Source of the DNA: Sulfobacillus thermosulfidooxidans
Lineage (GTDB): Bacteria > Bacillota > Sulfobacillia > Sulfobacillales > Sulfobacillaceae
Direction: 5' to 3'
Length of the DNA: 64,000 nt
Assembly (NCBI RefSeq): GCF_001280565.1
Contig: NZ_LGRO01000001.1
Coordinates: 2,790,001-2,854,000, forward strand
Shown: positions 43,956 through 52,513 of the stretch, piece by piece
Layout of the letters: each line of letters starts with the position of its first letter
How positions within the stretch are numbered: position 1 is the stretch's first letter
Made by a program: the position numbers and the translations under genes
Notes under the pieces: generated by a model
What the model was told of the DNA's origin: nothing
Databases searched by the model: none
Seen by the model: only the letters and a program-made list of their open reading frames with translations

Positions 43956-44856
43956 GCAGGCCGACCAGCTGCGCGCCTGGATAAAACGCCAAAGCGCCAA
44001 AGTGCAAGACGAGGTCTTCGAGCGGCGGAGTCAAGGTGGTCGTATTGTGGCTGTGACATCGGGAAAAGGAGGTGTCGGAAAAAGTCAACTGACCTTGAAT
44101 TTGGCTATCGCCTTACAACAAAGAGGACAACGGGTCGTGATATTAGATGCCGATTTGGGCCTTGCCAATATCAATATTCTCTTGGGCTATGAACCCAGCT
44201 TTACTTTATGGGATGTGGTGCAAAAACGCGTGCATATGAAAGATGTGCTCCAACAAGGGCCGCTAGGACTGCGCATTATTCCTGGAGCTTCAGGCATAAG
44301 TCAATTGGCCTCGCTCGATGAGGTGGAAATCTCCGACATCATAGAAGGATTTCAGGACCTGGAGGGCGAATGTGATTGGTTATTGGTGGACACAGGGGCT
44401 GGCATTGCTGCTAATGTGCTGTCATTTGTGCTAGCTGCGGATGAAGCATTAGTGGTAACCAACCCTGAACCTCCAGCATTGGCCGATGCCTATGGCTTGA
44501 TTAAATCGATTTGGGAGTCACAAGGACATGTTCGCTTGCAACTTGTGATGAACCGCAGCAAGTCCTTAAAACACGGAGAAGAAATGGGAATGCGTGTGAT
44601 TAACTTGGCGGAACGCATGTTAAATCAACCCGTGGGATTCTTTGGCGTTGTCCGGGAAGATATGCATGCTCAACAAGCTGTGTCCCGCCAGCAGCCCTTG
44701 ATTCTCTTGTACCCCAATTCTATGGCTGCGCAAGATATTGGAGATTTAGCCGATCAGATGATTTACCGCATTAAGCCGCCCAAACGGGGACGCTGGGGGC
44801 ACTTTGTCCACCGCATGAGCTCGTTGTGGTCTTCCTTGCCGAAGGAATTCGGATAA
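43948..44856 (+). CDS. flhG: FlhG/YlxH-type MinD-like ATPase
   Basis: The 302-residue ParA/MinD ATPase has the deviant Walker A SGKGGVGKSQLTLNLA, D-A-D-L-G-L-A-N-I-N-I, and L-L-V-D-T-G-A-G-I. A DQLR-like N-terminal helix (AEQADQLRAWIKRQ) matches the FlhF-activating segment. It controls flagellar number by stimulating FlhF. The C-terminal tail is basic and possibly membrane-binding. Confidence 0.94.
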   Translation: MAEQADQLRAWIKRQSAKVQDEVFERRSQGGRIVAVTSGKGGVGKSQLTLNLAIALQQRGQRVVILDADLGLANINILLGYEPSFTLWDVVQKRVHMKDVLQQGPLGLRIIPGASGISQLASLDEVEISDIIEGFQDLEGECDWLLVDTGAGIAANVLSFVLAADEALVVTNPEPPALADAYGLIKSIWESQGHVRLQLVMNRSKSLKHGEEMGMRVINLAERMLNQPVGFFGVVREDMHAQQAVSRQQPLILLYPNSMAAQDIGDLADQMIYRIKPPKRGRWGHFVHRMSSLWSSLPKEFG

Positions 44857-44942
44857 AGGGCGAATAGAGCTGGTTATGAGAAATTCACACAGCGATAGCA
44901 AGGGAAACCAGAAAAACGAGACGGATATGAAAGGTTGTGAGG

Positions 44943-45671
44943 ATGATGAATGCGCTCTATACCGGTGCCGCTGGTTTATTAACGCAGCATCAAGTGCTCG
45001 AAACGGTGGCAGGTAATCTGGCCAATCAAAATTCTTTGGGATATTTAGCCCAGCAGAGTCAAGTGGTCGGTCTATTACCGGAAACGGTGATGGGGCAAGG
45101 GCGCTTGGGTATGGTCCCCATTGGGCAGGTGATTACCGAGCAGGCTGTTGTATCGGGAGTGAATTTGACCCCGGGTCAGGTGCGAACGACGGGCCATTAT
45201 ACGGATTTGGCGATTATGGGCCAAGGCTTCTTTGTGGTTAAGACCCCAAAGGGATTGGCTTATACCCAAGACGGACGGTTCTCGGTCAATGCTCAAGGCC
45301 AGCTGGTTACGGCTTCGGGCGCTTTTGTATTGTCCTCTAATGGACAGCCGATTAACGTGGGCCTTACGCCGTTTTCGGTCAATGCTCAAGGACAAATTAC
45401 GCAAAACGGTCAGGTGGTGGCCACTCTAGGATTGGTTGATTTGCCCAATCAAGGTATTAAGGCGCTCGGCAATAGTCTGTACCAGGCGCCTAGACGCTTG
45501 CCTTTTACCGGTCAAGTGATGCAAGGAGCGGTTAATACATCCAATGGCAATATGACGCAAGAAACTATGACGATGTTGGAAGCTGAACAGACTTACCAGT
45601 CTTTAACCACCCTCATTAACGAAGAAAGCAGTCGCTTAAAGACGGCGGCGTCTCTCAGCATTATTGCCTAG
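44943..45671 (+). CDS. flhO: Flagellar rod protein, FlgF/FlhO-type
   Basis: The ~242-residue protein has the rod N-terminus (MMNALYTGAAGLLTQHQVLETVAGNLANQNS), the FlgE/F/G block LAIMGQGFFVVKTPKGLAYTQDG, and a C-terminal ETMTMLEAEQTYQSL instead of the FlgG ending. In Firmicutes this gene pairs with a second rod gene (FlhO-FlhP). The start is taken at ATG 44943; GTG 44937 and ATG 44946 are alternatives. Confidence 0.88.
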   Translation: MMNALYTGAAGLLTQHQVLETVAGNLANQNSLGYLAQQSQVVGLLPETVMGQGRLGMVPIGQVITEQAVVSGVNLTPGQVRTTGHYTDLAIMGQGFFVVKTPKGLAYTQDGRFSVNAQGQLVTASGAFVLSSNGQPINVGLTPFSVNAQGQITQNGQVVATLGLVDLPNQGIKALGNSLYQAPRRLPFTGQVMQGAVNTSNGNMTQETMTMLEAEQTYQSLTTLINEESSRLKTAASLSIIA

Positions 45672-45764
45672 TGAAGAGGAATTAAGGCGGAGAACGCCCA
45701 GTTCTTAAAGGTTCTGTTGTTGTCAAGCCGTAACAGATCTTGGGAGTTGAAGGAGGAATCAACC

Positions 45765-46541
45765 GTGTTTAGTGTCATGAGTGCGGGCACGAGTGGTCTA
45801 GAAAGCCAAAATTTGTGGCTTAATGCCATTGCTACGAATATCGCCAATAACCAGACGCCGGGATTTGGTGAACGCGTTAGCGTTCTTGCATCCAGTTCGG
45901 GAGAAAAGCTTAGATCGGCATTTCGATCCGTGGGTAATCAAATCATTGAGCCGTCATTGTCCCTGACCTCAGGAGCCCACCTTGAAGAAAATGTACCCGT
46001 TTTTTCCAATCAGGTAATGGCGACATCCAATCCCCATGATGTGGCTATTGATGGTAACGGGTTTTTTGTGGTGAAAACCGCCAATGGCTCTTTAGGTTAC
46101 ACGCGGGCAGGAACACTGCAAATCGACAGTCAAGGCCATTTGGAATTGCCTAACGGCAATGTGATGTATCCCCCCATCACCATTCCCGCTGGGTCGAGTT
46201 GGTATGTGACCCCAGATGGCACGGTGATGGCGGGGTTGCCGGGTCAAGCTTTTAAACCCGTGGGGCAGCTGCAAGTTGCTTTGATACCCAATCCGGCCGG
46301 GTTGATTAGCTCAGGCTACAATCTCTATGGTTTAAGCGTGGCGAGCGGTACGCCGGTGCTGGTCAAACCGGGCCAAAATGGGGCGGGGCTCTTGCAAACA
46401 TCTGCACTGAATGCCAGTGGGGTCAATATGGCTTCGGAATTAACCGATTTAATCCAAGCGCAAGGGGCCTATCAAATGAATGCCAAAATTCTCGCCATCT
46501 CCCAAAGTTTAGATAAGGGGTTGACCCAAATTATCACTTAG
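45765..46541 (+). CDS. flhP: Flagellar rod protein, FlgG/FlhP-type
   Basis: The protein has 258 residues from GTG 45765 (GGAGGAATCAACC). It begins VFSVMSAGTSGLESQ, has the NIANNQTPGFGER rod motif, the block AIDGNGFFVVKTANGSLGYTRAG, and ends with MNAKILAISQSLDKGL after LIQAQGAYQ, the FlgG-type tail. It forms the distal rod with its upstream partner; the ancestral tandem duplication is evident. It overlaps the convergent transglycosylase gene by four bases. Confidence 0.9.
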   Translation: MFSVMSAGTSGLESQNLWLNAIATNIANNQTPGFGERVSVLASSSGEKLRSAFRSVGNQIIEPSLSLTSGAHLEENVPVFSNQVMATSNPHDVAIDGNGFFVVKTANGSLGYTRAGTLQIDSQGHLELPNGNVMYPPITIPAGSSWYVTPDGTVMAGLPGQAFKPVGQLQVALIPNPAGLISSGYNLYGLSVASGTPVLVKPGQNGAGLLQTSALNASGVNMASELTDLIQAQGAYQMNAKILAISQSLDKGLTQIIT

Positions 46542-47095
46542 GTGCTTTCTGGCGAGGATGCCAAGGCTTGATAGGCGGACAAGACCTTTTGCACATAATC
46601 TTGGGTCTGTTGGTAAGGCGGAATGCCTCCAAAGTGGTCTACGGCTCCAGGACCGGCGTTATAAGCAGCAAGAGCTAAGGTCAAATCGCCGTGGAAATTG
46701 TCTAAAAGGCTCTTGAGATACTCGGCACCGCCTAAAATATTTTGTTCAGCATTATAGGGATTAACGCCTAAGGACTCAGCAGTTTGTGGCATGAGTTGCA
46801 TGACCCCAATGGCGCCCGCTGAGCTTATTGCCGCAGGATTTAACGACGATTCCACCATCGCTACGGCCTTTAACAAGGCAGGCGATAATCCGGTACTTAA
46901 AGCCGCTTGTTGGATGGCTTGGTCAATCCCAGCAGAATTATTGGCTCCTGAGAGGTTCGCTTGGGGAGATGGTGGCAAGACCTGATTGGTGATATCGGAT
47001 AACAGGTTTTGAAAGGGGGAATTGGAATTCGATGAGGATGGCTGAAACTCGTTAAACAATAATGTTTCCAAAGCCCAAAACAATAATGGTTCCAT
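46538..47095 (-). CDS. Soluble lytic transglycosylase (SLT family)
   Basis: The protein has 185 residues from the ATG at 47095 (site GGAGGAG). A hydrophobic N-terminal segment leads into an SLT domain: the catalytic Glu in MVESSLNPAAISSAGAIGVMQLMPQTAESLG, then NPYNAEQNILGGAEYLKSLL and LALAAYNAGPGAV. It cleaves peptidoglycan glycan strands, probably to let the rod pass the wall. Facing the opposite way to the flagellar genes but nested among them. Confidence 0.93.
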   Translation of the reverse strand: MEPLLFWALETLLFNEFQPSSSNSNSPFQNLLSDITNQVLPPSPQANLSGANNSAGIDQAIQQAALSTGLSPALLKAVAMVESSLNPAAISSAGAIGVMQLMPQTAESLGVNPYNAEQNILGGAEYLKSLLDNFHGDLTLALAAYNAGPGAVDHFGGIPPYQQTQDYVQKVLSAYQALASSPEST

Positions 47096-47184
47096 AATAC
47101 GTCTACTCCTCCTTGGTTTCAGTGTACAGGGAGTCATGACGGAACCTGTAAATTTTAGATGGATTTTTCAAGGAGGATTTCATT

Positions 47185-47661
47185 GTGAAAAAAATATTGA
47201 GCTATTTTTTAATTTTTCTTTTGGGTGCCGGTTCGGGGGCGGCCGCGCTGATTTTTGGTGATCCCTCATTGTTAAGCCATAGTCCCAAGCCCGTGGTGGC
47301 GTCTTTGCCTTACAATCCGCTTACGGCAATTTCTGTGACCGAGACAGGGATTGAAAGTAATCTCGGCAGTTCAGGGCATTATGTGAGTTTTAATGTGGAA
47401 TTCAACGTGACCAAACAGGCGTTAACGGCTCAAGGTGGGTCGCCTACGGCAGCTACAGGGGGAACGGGAACCGGTTCTCCAGAACTGGATGCCAAGATTC
47501 GCAATGATCTGATTACCTTGGCTCGGAGCACTTCGTATCAAGAATTTACGCAATCCGGTGGGATTTCGACTTTCAAAAATCAGGTGCGAGAGGTCTTGGA
47601 GTCCATTTTTGGTCCGGGAACCATTGGGCCGATTTATTTTTCATCACTGATGACGCAATAA
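47185..47661 (+). CDS. fliL: Flagellar basal-body-associated protein FliL
   Basis: The 158-residue protein starts at GTG 47185 behind AAGGAGG. It has a single N-terminal membrane helix, a Gly/Ala/Pro-rich linker, and a periplasmic domain with the FliL feature of a beta-strand N-VEFNVTK followed by a helical end (LDAKIRNDLITLARSTSYQEF...REVLESIFG). FliL stabilises the stator around the motor. It is first in the fliL-fliM-fliN set. Confidence 0.85.
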   Translation: MKKILSYFLIFLLGAGSGAAALIFGDPSLLSHSPKPVVASLPYNPLTAISVTETGIESNLGSSGHYVSFNVEFNVTKQALTAQGGSPTAATGGTGTGSPELDAKIRNDLITLARSTSYQEFTQSGGISTFKNQVREVLESIFGPGTIGPIYFSSLMTQ

Positions 47662-47706
47662 GTTTATTCAATCACCGAACAGTGATTTTTCAGGAGGAAC
47701 CCGCAA

Positions 47707-47748
47707 ATGAATAAAATCATGGGGAGAACCTGCAATAGAAGGGGATGA
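47707..47748 (+). CDS. 13-codon ORF overlapping the fliM start
   Basis: ATG 47707 (site AGGAGG eight or so bases before) opens a 13-residue frame, MNKIMGRTCNRRG, ending TGA at 47746-47748, which overlaps the fliM ATG at 47745 as ATGA. The strong site and the overlap suggest a leader ORF that couples translation to fliM, or the mark of a degraded longer gene. The peptide itself is unrecognised. Confidence 0.45.
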   Translation: MNKIMGRTCNRRG

Positions 47749-48659
47749 GATGGATGGGACTGGTCAAAGATCTCAAAGAGGTACGTCCCTACGATTTTCA
47801 AAGGCCACACCAGCTAAGCCGCCTACAACTTGACGCCATTACTTTAATGATGGAATCGTACCTGCGGATGGCTTCGAACTTCCTCTCCACCTATTTGAGG
47901 ACACCCGTGCAGATCCAACATATCAGTACTGAACAAATGCCTTATGAGCAGTATGTCGAAGGGGTTACTATTCCAAGCGTGCTGGCCTTATTTACTATCA
48001 ATCAATCGGGTTCTGGACTCCTCGAGAGTTCACCGGAAGTGACTTTAGCGATTATTGATCGTGCTTTAGGAGGCCCGGGTTTCGGTCATTTTCCCACTCG
48101 GGAATTAACCGAGATTGAACAGACGATTTACCGGCGGATTATGGAACGCTTGTTGAGCTTGCTGGGTCAAAGTTGGTCGTCTTTGATGCCGTTTGAAGCC
48201 CGTATCGATACCATTGAATATAATCCGGCGTTTACCCAAATATCCTCGGAAGGGGATTTAGTGGTCGTGCAGCAACAACAAATTTCTATTGACAGCCACA
48301 AAGGGATTTTGTCATGGGTGTGGCCATATCCGGCCATTGAGCCTTTTGCTCTCATGCTGGGACGCCATGCCTTGGGACGTGAAGACGATCAAGATGTCAA
48401 GCCGAAAACCCAAGAGATGCTAAAGCTCTTGAGCCGCAGTGCGGTTCGCGCCGATGTCGTTTTGGGCCGCACCACGATTTCTTTGGGCGAATTTCGCCAG
48501 TTGAAACCGGGTGATGTTATCATTTTAAAAAATCGTTATGACAAGCCGTTAACCTTGTCTTTGGCCAATCAAGAAAAATTCCATGTTGTGGCGGGTAAAG
48601 TGGGAGGCCATTTAGCTGTCCGAGTGACAGGACGCGTTAATCCAAATGACCAAGAATGA
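47745..48659 (+). CDS. fliM: Flagellar motor switch protein FliM (short N-terminus)
   Basis: The 304-residue protein has the FliM core (VRPYDFQRPHQLSRLQLDAI, residues 12-31, GSGLLESSPEVTLAIIDRALGG, the SpoA C-terminal domain with VVLGRTTISLGEFRQLKPGDVI). It lacks the ~30 residues before this core that in other FliM hold the LSQ-x-EID-x-LL CheY-binding peptide. The first two in-frame ATGs are at 47745 and 47754; the second has better spacing from GGGG. It forms the C-ring wall with FliG and FliN. Confidence 0.9.
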   Translation: MRWMGLVKDLKEVRPYDFQRPHQLSRLQLDAITLMMESYLRMASNFLSTYLRTPVQIQHISTEQMPYEQYVEGVTIPSVLALFTINQSGSGLLESSPEVTLAIIDRALGGPGFGHFPTRELTEIEQTIYRRIMERLLSLLGQSWSSLMPFEARIDTIEYNPAFTQISSEGDLVVVQQQQISIDSHKGILSWVWPYPAIEPFALMLGRHALGREDDQDVKPKTQEMLKLLSRSAVRADVVLGRTTISLGEFRQLKPGDVIILKNRYDKPLTLSLANQEKFHVVAGKVGGHLAVRVTGRVNPNDQE

Positions 48660-48701
48660 TGGCGAAACGGGGATGCAACAGAATAAAGGAGATTATCTCA
48701 T

Positions 48702-49103
48702 ATGAGTGAGAATAAGGGACGTTTAACCAAAGAAGAATTGCAGGCATTAACCGAAGGATTGGACGATCATTCAGGGCTTGAGGCCCGCCCGGTAGAATTT
48801 GCGGATTTAGATGTGCCTCCGAAACCGGACCGGCCTGTTTCGCCCGTGGATTTCCTTTGGGATGTTCCTATGGATGTTGAGGTGGTCTTAGGCAGTACCG
48901 ACTTATCCGTACAAGACGTCTTGGAAATTGGTCCGGGATCGGTCATTGAGTTAGAGCGGGCTTACGGGGAACCGGTTGATGTGTATTTAAATGGCCGCAT
49001 TGTCGCCAAGGGTGAAGTGGTCATTATCGGCGAACAATTTGGTGTGAAGATTACGGAGATTTTGGCTTCTTTTCCTGGGGACGAAGAGGAGTCTTCGGAT
49101 TAG
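48702..49103 (+). CDS. fliN: Flagellar motor switch protein FliN
   Basis: The 133-residue protein starts MSENKGRLTKEELQALTEG and ends in a SpoA domain (FLWDVPMDVEVVLGSTDLSVQDVLEIGPGSVIELERAYGEPVDVYLNG, blocks from residue ~49). FliN forms the base of the C ring. The N-terminal peptide distantly recalls EIDxLL but is not a clear CheY-binding motif. The terminal 53 bases overlap csrA tail-to-tail. Confidence 0.9.
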   Translation: MSENKGRLTKEELQALTEGLDDHSGLEARPVEFADLDVPPKPDRPVSPVDFLWDVPMDVEVVLGSTDLSVQDVLEIGPGSVIELERAYGEPVDVYLNGRIVAKGEVVIIGEQFGVKITEILASFPGDEEESSD

Positions 49104-49320
49104 AAGCCGTTAAATCGTTTAAAGTTTCGGGAGGCACAGACAACGACGCCATTTGATTATGTTGCTGGGCTTGAAAGAGCTCCTCGCGCATCACGGTGAT
49201 GTGGCGGGGAGCTTCAATACCTAATTTCACTTGATCGCCTTGAATGCCTAAAACAATAATGCGAATTTCTGCATTGCCAATTATGAGCGCTTCATCAATT
49301 TTACGGCTGAGCACCAGCAT
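49051..49320 (-). CDS. csrA: Carbon storage regulator CsrA
   Basis: The protein has 89 residues from ATG 49320 (GGGAGG). The conserved CsrA start MLVLSRKIDEALIIGNAEIRI and GIEAPRHITVMREEL are present. A ~25-residue Pro/Lys-rich extension after the conserved domain is longer than usual. CsrA represses flagellin translation and is inhibited by FliW, whose gene overlaps upstream by 20 bases. The gene ends inside fliN on the other strand. Confidence 0.95.
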   Translation of the reverse strand: MLVLSRKIDEALIIGNAEIRIIVLGIQGDQVKLGIEAPRHITVMREELFQAQQHNQMASLSVPPETLNDLTASNPKTPLRPQEKKPKSP

Positions 49321-49762
49321 TATTTTGGGCCTCCCCAAACAAGGGATATTCAAACGGATACGGTAAGGATAACACAAATTGGCCGCCATGCCGTGTCTGC
49401 CGATTAAAGATCAAAGGGCTTTTGAGATTGGCAGTGGCATAAAGTCCTTGGCCATTTTTTGATTGACCTACCGTACATATACATAGAATAGCCCAAAATT
49501 CGGGATTGCCCAATCCGGAAACTTCTTCCTCTGGTACCACATAATCGGGTTTAAATGTGAGCGGATCTATCACAATAAAGGCGAGTTGAGGATCGGTCAC
49601 CGATTGCAAATACAGGAAGGGACTCTCGGGATGATGGGGCAACAATACAAATTGGCGATGTTTAGCAAAGCCTAATATTTCTTGGTCCATCACCAAAATA
49701 TCTGATGCGGATATAGTTATTTCTCCATGAAACCGGGTTTGAATGGTCTCTTTGGTAATCAT
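49301..49762 (-). CDS. fliW: Flagellar assembly factor FliW
   Basis: The 153-residue protein shows FliW features: MITKETIQTRFHGEITI, D-Q-E-I-L-G-F, P-F-L-Y-L-Q-S-V-T-D-P-Q-L-A-F-I-V-I-D-P, then PLIFN in the C-terminal half. FliW binds CsrA and flagellin, balancing flagellin translation with secretion. The stop side overlaps csrA by 20 bases, so both are translated from one message. About 10 residues longer than many FliW at the C-terminus. Confidence 0.93.
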   Translation of the reverse strand: MITKETIQTRFHGEITISASDILVMDQEILGFAKHRQFVLLPHHPESPFLYLQSVTDPQLAFIVIDPLTFKPDYVVPEEEVSGLGNPEFWAILCICTVGQSKNGQGLYATANLKSPLIFNRQTRHGGQFVLSLPYPFEYPLFGEAQNNAGAQP

Positions 49763-49794
49763 CTGTAAGACTCCCTTTTGGCATCCCCTGAATT

Positions 49795-50694
49795 TTAGGG
49801 ATGAATGAAATTGAGCAGAGACAACGGCAAAATTTGCGCACCACTCTGTAACGCAGCCTGATAGGCTTGTTCCTCTTGGGCCAACTGAACTGTCACAGAC
49901 GCCATATTAGCCCCAGAAATTTGCGCAATGGTTTGATTGAGATTGAAACTCAAGCTTTGTAACTGGGTTTTCGTCTGGTTAACCCGTTCTAATCGTCCCC
50001 CAACAATGCTTTGAGCGGTAGAAAGATAGCCCTGATCAGTTTTTAGTGTGCTGATATAAGCTTGAGAGGTAGATGCTCCTTGGGTAATGGCAGATTGTAG
50101 CCCGCTGAGGTCGTTATAGATGGTAGCAAAATAATTGGAACCACTGGGCTGGCCGACGTTTTCATTCCCCGTTAGATTCACTGTGACCGAACTACTTTCA
50201 CCGATTTGAAATGTTTGAAGTTGCTGGGTGGTAGGAAAATTGGTTATTCCAGAAGAAGAAATCGGGGCTGTTTGGCCATTGTAACCGTTAAAAATGTATG
50301 TTCCTTCATAACGCGTGTTGAGAAGCTGCCCGAGTGCCTTTTGAGCTTGCTGAACTTGAATTGCTAACGCTTCCCGGTCTGTTGCTGTCAGCGTGTTATT
50401 AGAAGCTTCCACTGCGATATTTAAGATTTTTTGCCAAATTGTCTGCATGTTTTGTAATGCGCCACTGGTGGTGTTAAGCCAATTTTGAGCCTGGGTCGCC
50501 GCTGTTTCATAGGCTTTGGTTTGAGCTAAAGCAGTATTTAAATTCATGGTGGCTGTCACCCGGCTTGGACTGTCTGATGGGACTTGAAATCTTTGACCGG
50601 TGGACACTTCTTCTTGTAATTGCCCAATCCGTTGATATTGGGTTTGCACGTTTTGAAGTAACGTGTTCATTAAAACGATGGGGGTAATTTCCAT
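49795..50694 (-). CDS. flgL: Hook-filament junction protein FlgL
   Basis: The 299-residue flagellin-like protein has the D0/D1 N-terminal helix (NTLLQNVQTQYQRIGQLQEEVSTGQRF..PSDSP) and the C-terminal helix (GANMASVTVQLAQEEQAYQAALQSGAQIL), with a Thr/Asn-rich middle. It joins hook and filament. It follows flgK by 48 bases and precedes fliW by 32 on the same strand. Confidence 0.92.
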   Translation of the reverse strand: MEITPIVLMNTLLQNVQTQYQRIGQLQEEVSTGQRFQVPSDSPSRVTATMNLNTALAQTKAYETAATQAQNWLNTTSGALQNMQTIWQKILNIAVEASNNTLTATDREALAIQVQQAQKALGQLLNTRYEGTYIFNGYNGQTAPISSSGITNFPTTQQLQTFQIGESSSVTVNLTGNENVGQPSGSNYFATIYNDLSGLQSAITQGASTSQAYISTLKTDQGYLSTAQSIVGGRLERVNQTKTQLQSLSFNLNQTIAQISGANMASVTVQLAQEEQAYQAALQSGAQILPLSLLNFIHP

Positions 50695-50742
50695 GACACA
50701 TCGCTCCTATCAGAATGGTTTCGCATGACACGTGTATGAAAG

Positions 50743-52146
50743 TTAGCCAACTGCTTGTAGTAAGCTGGTCATGATCGTTTGTTCGACACTGACCAGCTGT
50801 GCGGCGGCCTGGTAACTTTGTTGTTCTTGAATGAGATGCGCCGACGACTGATTGAGATCGACCCCCGTTGCAGACTGCCTAGCATTTCTTAATGCCTGTA
50901 AGGTGGCATTGGCACTGTTATATTGGGTCTCGGCATGTTGGCCGTCATTGCCCACTTGTCCAACAAGATTCGTGTAATACTGGCTAAAAGTGTAATTGCC
51001 CAATGATGATTGGGTATCATAGACCAAATTGGCCATGGCCTCAGCGTTGCTGCCATCATTGGGAGCATTGGGATTTGACGCTGCTGCAATCCCTTGAATG
51101 GTCAGTTGGGGATTGACTTGAATATTACTGGCCGTAATGATTCCGGAAGCAGGAACCACAAAGAAATCACTACCTTTTTGATTACTGTTAAGCTGATAGC
51201 CCTGGGTTTGTTGACTGTTGACAGCATTGGCCACGGATTCGGCCAGTGTATTCAATTGAGATAAATAGTTGGGAATGTCGGTTCCTCCCGCCTGAAGAAG
51301 ACCCGCTAATTCACCATTGGTGAGCCCTGTTGAACTGTTTAGAGGCTGAGTCGTGTTATTCCAATAAACTTGATCGACCCCGGGGGGTGAGGCACTAGGT
51401 CCAGTGGAAAGGGAATAGGCCTTTTGATTAACAACTAACGCATTGCTCCCTAGGTAAATGTTTACCGTTTGATCAGGATTTACCGTATACGATATATTGA
51501 CCAATTGGCTTAATTGGTCCATTAAAAGCCCACGCTGATCAAGTAATGCATTGGCAGTTCCCCCTGATCCCGTAACGTTAGCTATTTCCGTATTGAGTTT
51601 TGCAATTTGGGTCGTGATGGTGTTGATTTTTCCCACCATGCTAGTCACGGAATTATTAAGATTTTGGATTTCTTGATTCAATTCGCTACTCATGGTGTTA
51701 AATGTACTGGCTAAAGATTTTCCCTGTTCGAGAACGGCTTGACGTGCGGAGAGACTACTCGGCGTTTGGGACAAGGTGAGCCAAGCATTAAAGAAGTTTG
51801 TCATTGCTTCCGATAAACCGCTAGCCGAAGGCTCTTGGAAGACATTTTGAATTTGGGACAGCGCAGTATTCAGGCTTTTCCAATAACCCATGGACCCAAA
51901 TTGGGTTCGAACGCTCCGCGATAAAAATGCATCTTGGGCGCGTAAAATGGCATCGACACTGACTCCTTGACCTTGTAAGGTGCCGTTTAGATTGGCGGAA
52001 GGAATAGGGGGTGTTTCAACCAGGTCGGCTGTCTCCCTGCGATAACCGGGCGTGGTGGCATTAGCCATGTTGTTGCCGGTTACTTCCATAGCCAGTTGTT
52101 CTGCAGCCAAACTGCGACCAGCAATATTCAAAATGGTAAAGGACAT
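50743..52146 (-). CDS. flgK: Hook-filament junction protein FlgK
   Basis: The 467-residue protein has the FlgK N-terminus (NIAGRSLAAEQLAMEVTGNNMANATTPGYRRE), a coiled region (NTMSSELNQEIQNLNNSVTS), a variable middle and the C-terminal SAHLIQEQQSYQAAAQLVSVEQTIMTSLLQAVG. It is the first hook-associated protein. It sits between flgN and flgL in the Firmicutes order. Confidence 0.94.
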   Translation of the reverse strand: MSFTILNIAGRSLAAEQLAMEVTGNNMANATTPGYRRETADLVETPPIPSANLNGTLQGQGVSVDAILRAQDAFLSRSVRTQFGSMGYWKSLNTALSQIQNVFQEPSASGLSEAMTNFFNAWLTLSQTPSSLSARQAVLEQGKSLASTFNTMSSELNQEIQNLNNSVTSMVGKINTITTQIAKLNTEIANVTGSGGTANALLDQRGLLMDQLSQLVNISYTVNPDQTVNIYLGSNALVVNQKAYSLSTGPSASPPGVDQVYWNNTTQPLNSSTGLTNGELAGLLQAGGTDIPNYLSQLNTLAESVANAVNSQQTQGYQLNSNQKGSDFFVVPASGIITASNIQVNPQLTIQGIAAASNPNAPNDGSNAEAMANLVYDTQSSLGNYTFSQYYTNLVGQVGNDGQHAETQYNSANATLQALRNARQSATGVDLNQSSAHLIQEQQSYQAAAQLVSVEQTIMTSLLQAVG

Positions 52147-52164
52147 GTCGAGGTCTTCTCCTTT

Positions 52165-52494
52165 TTACAAATCGATATTAATGGCTTGAGTATGGGAATT
52201 CCCGATGAGCATTCGCACAAAGTCACAATATCCTAATTGGGTTTGCAAAACGTCGTGCAAAAATTTTGTCCGCTCCTGCCACCGCATGGCATGTTGACCA
52301 ATAACTTTCCGTTGTGCCGGGCTTAATGTGGCGAGATCTAACAAATGTTGGTTGATGTAATTAAGGGAATCTAATTCCTCTTGTAACAACTGGACCAGGC
52401 GATTTGAATTACGACTTGTCGCTGCATCAATTTTTTGTTCAGTTAAGGCTTCTAAGGTCATGAGATGTTTCATTAAGGCATCGAATTCGTTCAT
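52165..52494 (-). CDS. flgN: Flagellar export chaperone FlgN
   Basis: The 109-residue helical, Gln/Leu-rich protein occupies the flgN place ahead of flgK. It has three predicted helices and the FlgN-like LEELDSLNYINQHLLDLATL pattern. FlgN escorts FlgK and FlgL. Sequence conservation is low so the call depends on place, size and helix content. Confidence 0.75.
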   Translation of the reverse strand: MNEFDALMKHLMTLEALTEQKIDAATSRNSNRLVQLLQEELDSLNYINQHLLDLATLSPAQRKVIGQHAMRWQERTKFLHDVLQTQLGYCDFVRMLIGNSHTQAINIDL

Positions 52495-52513
52495 GGCTCT
52501 CCTGTCCTGACAA

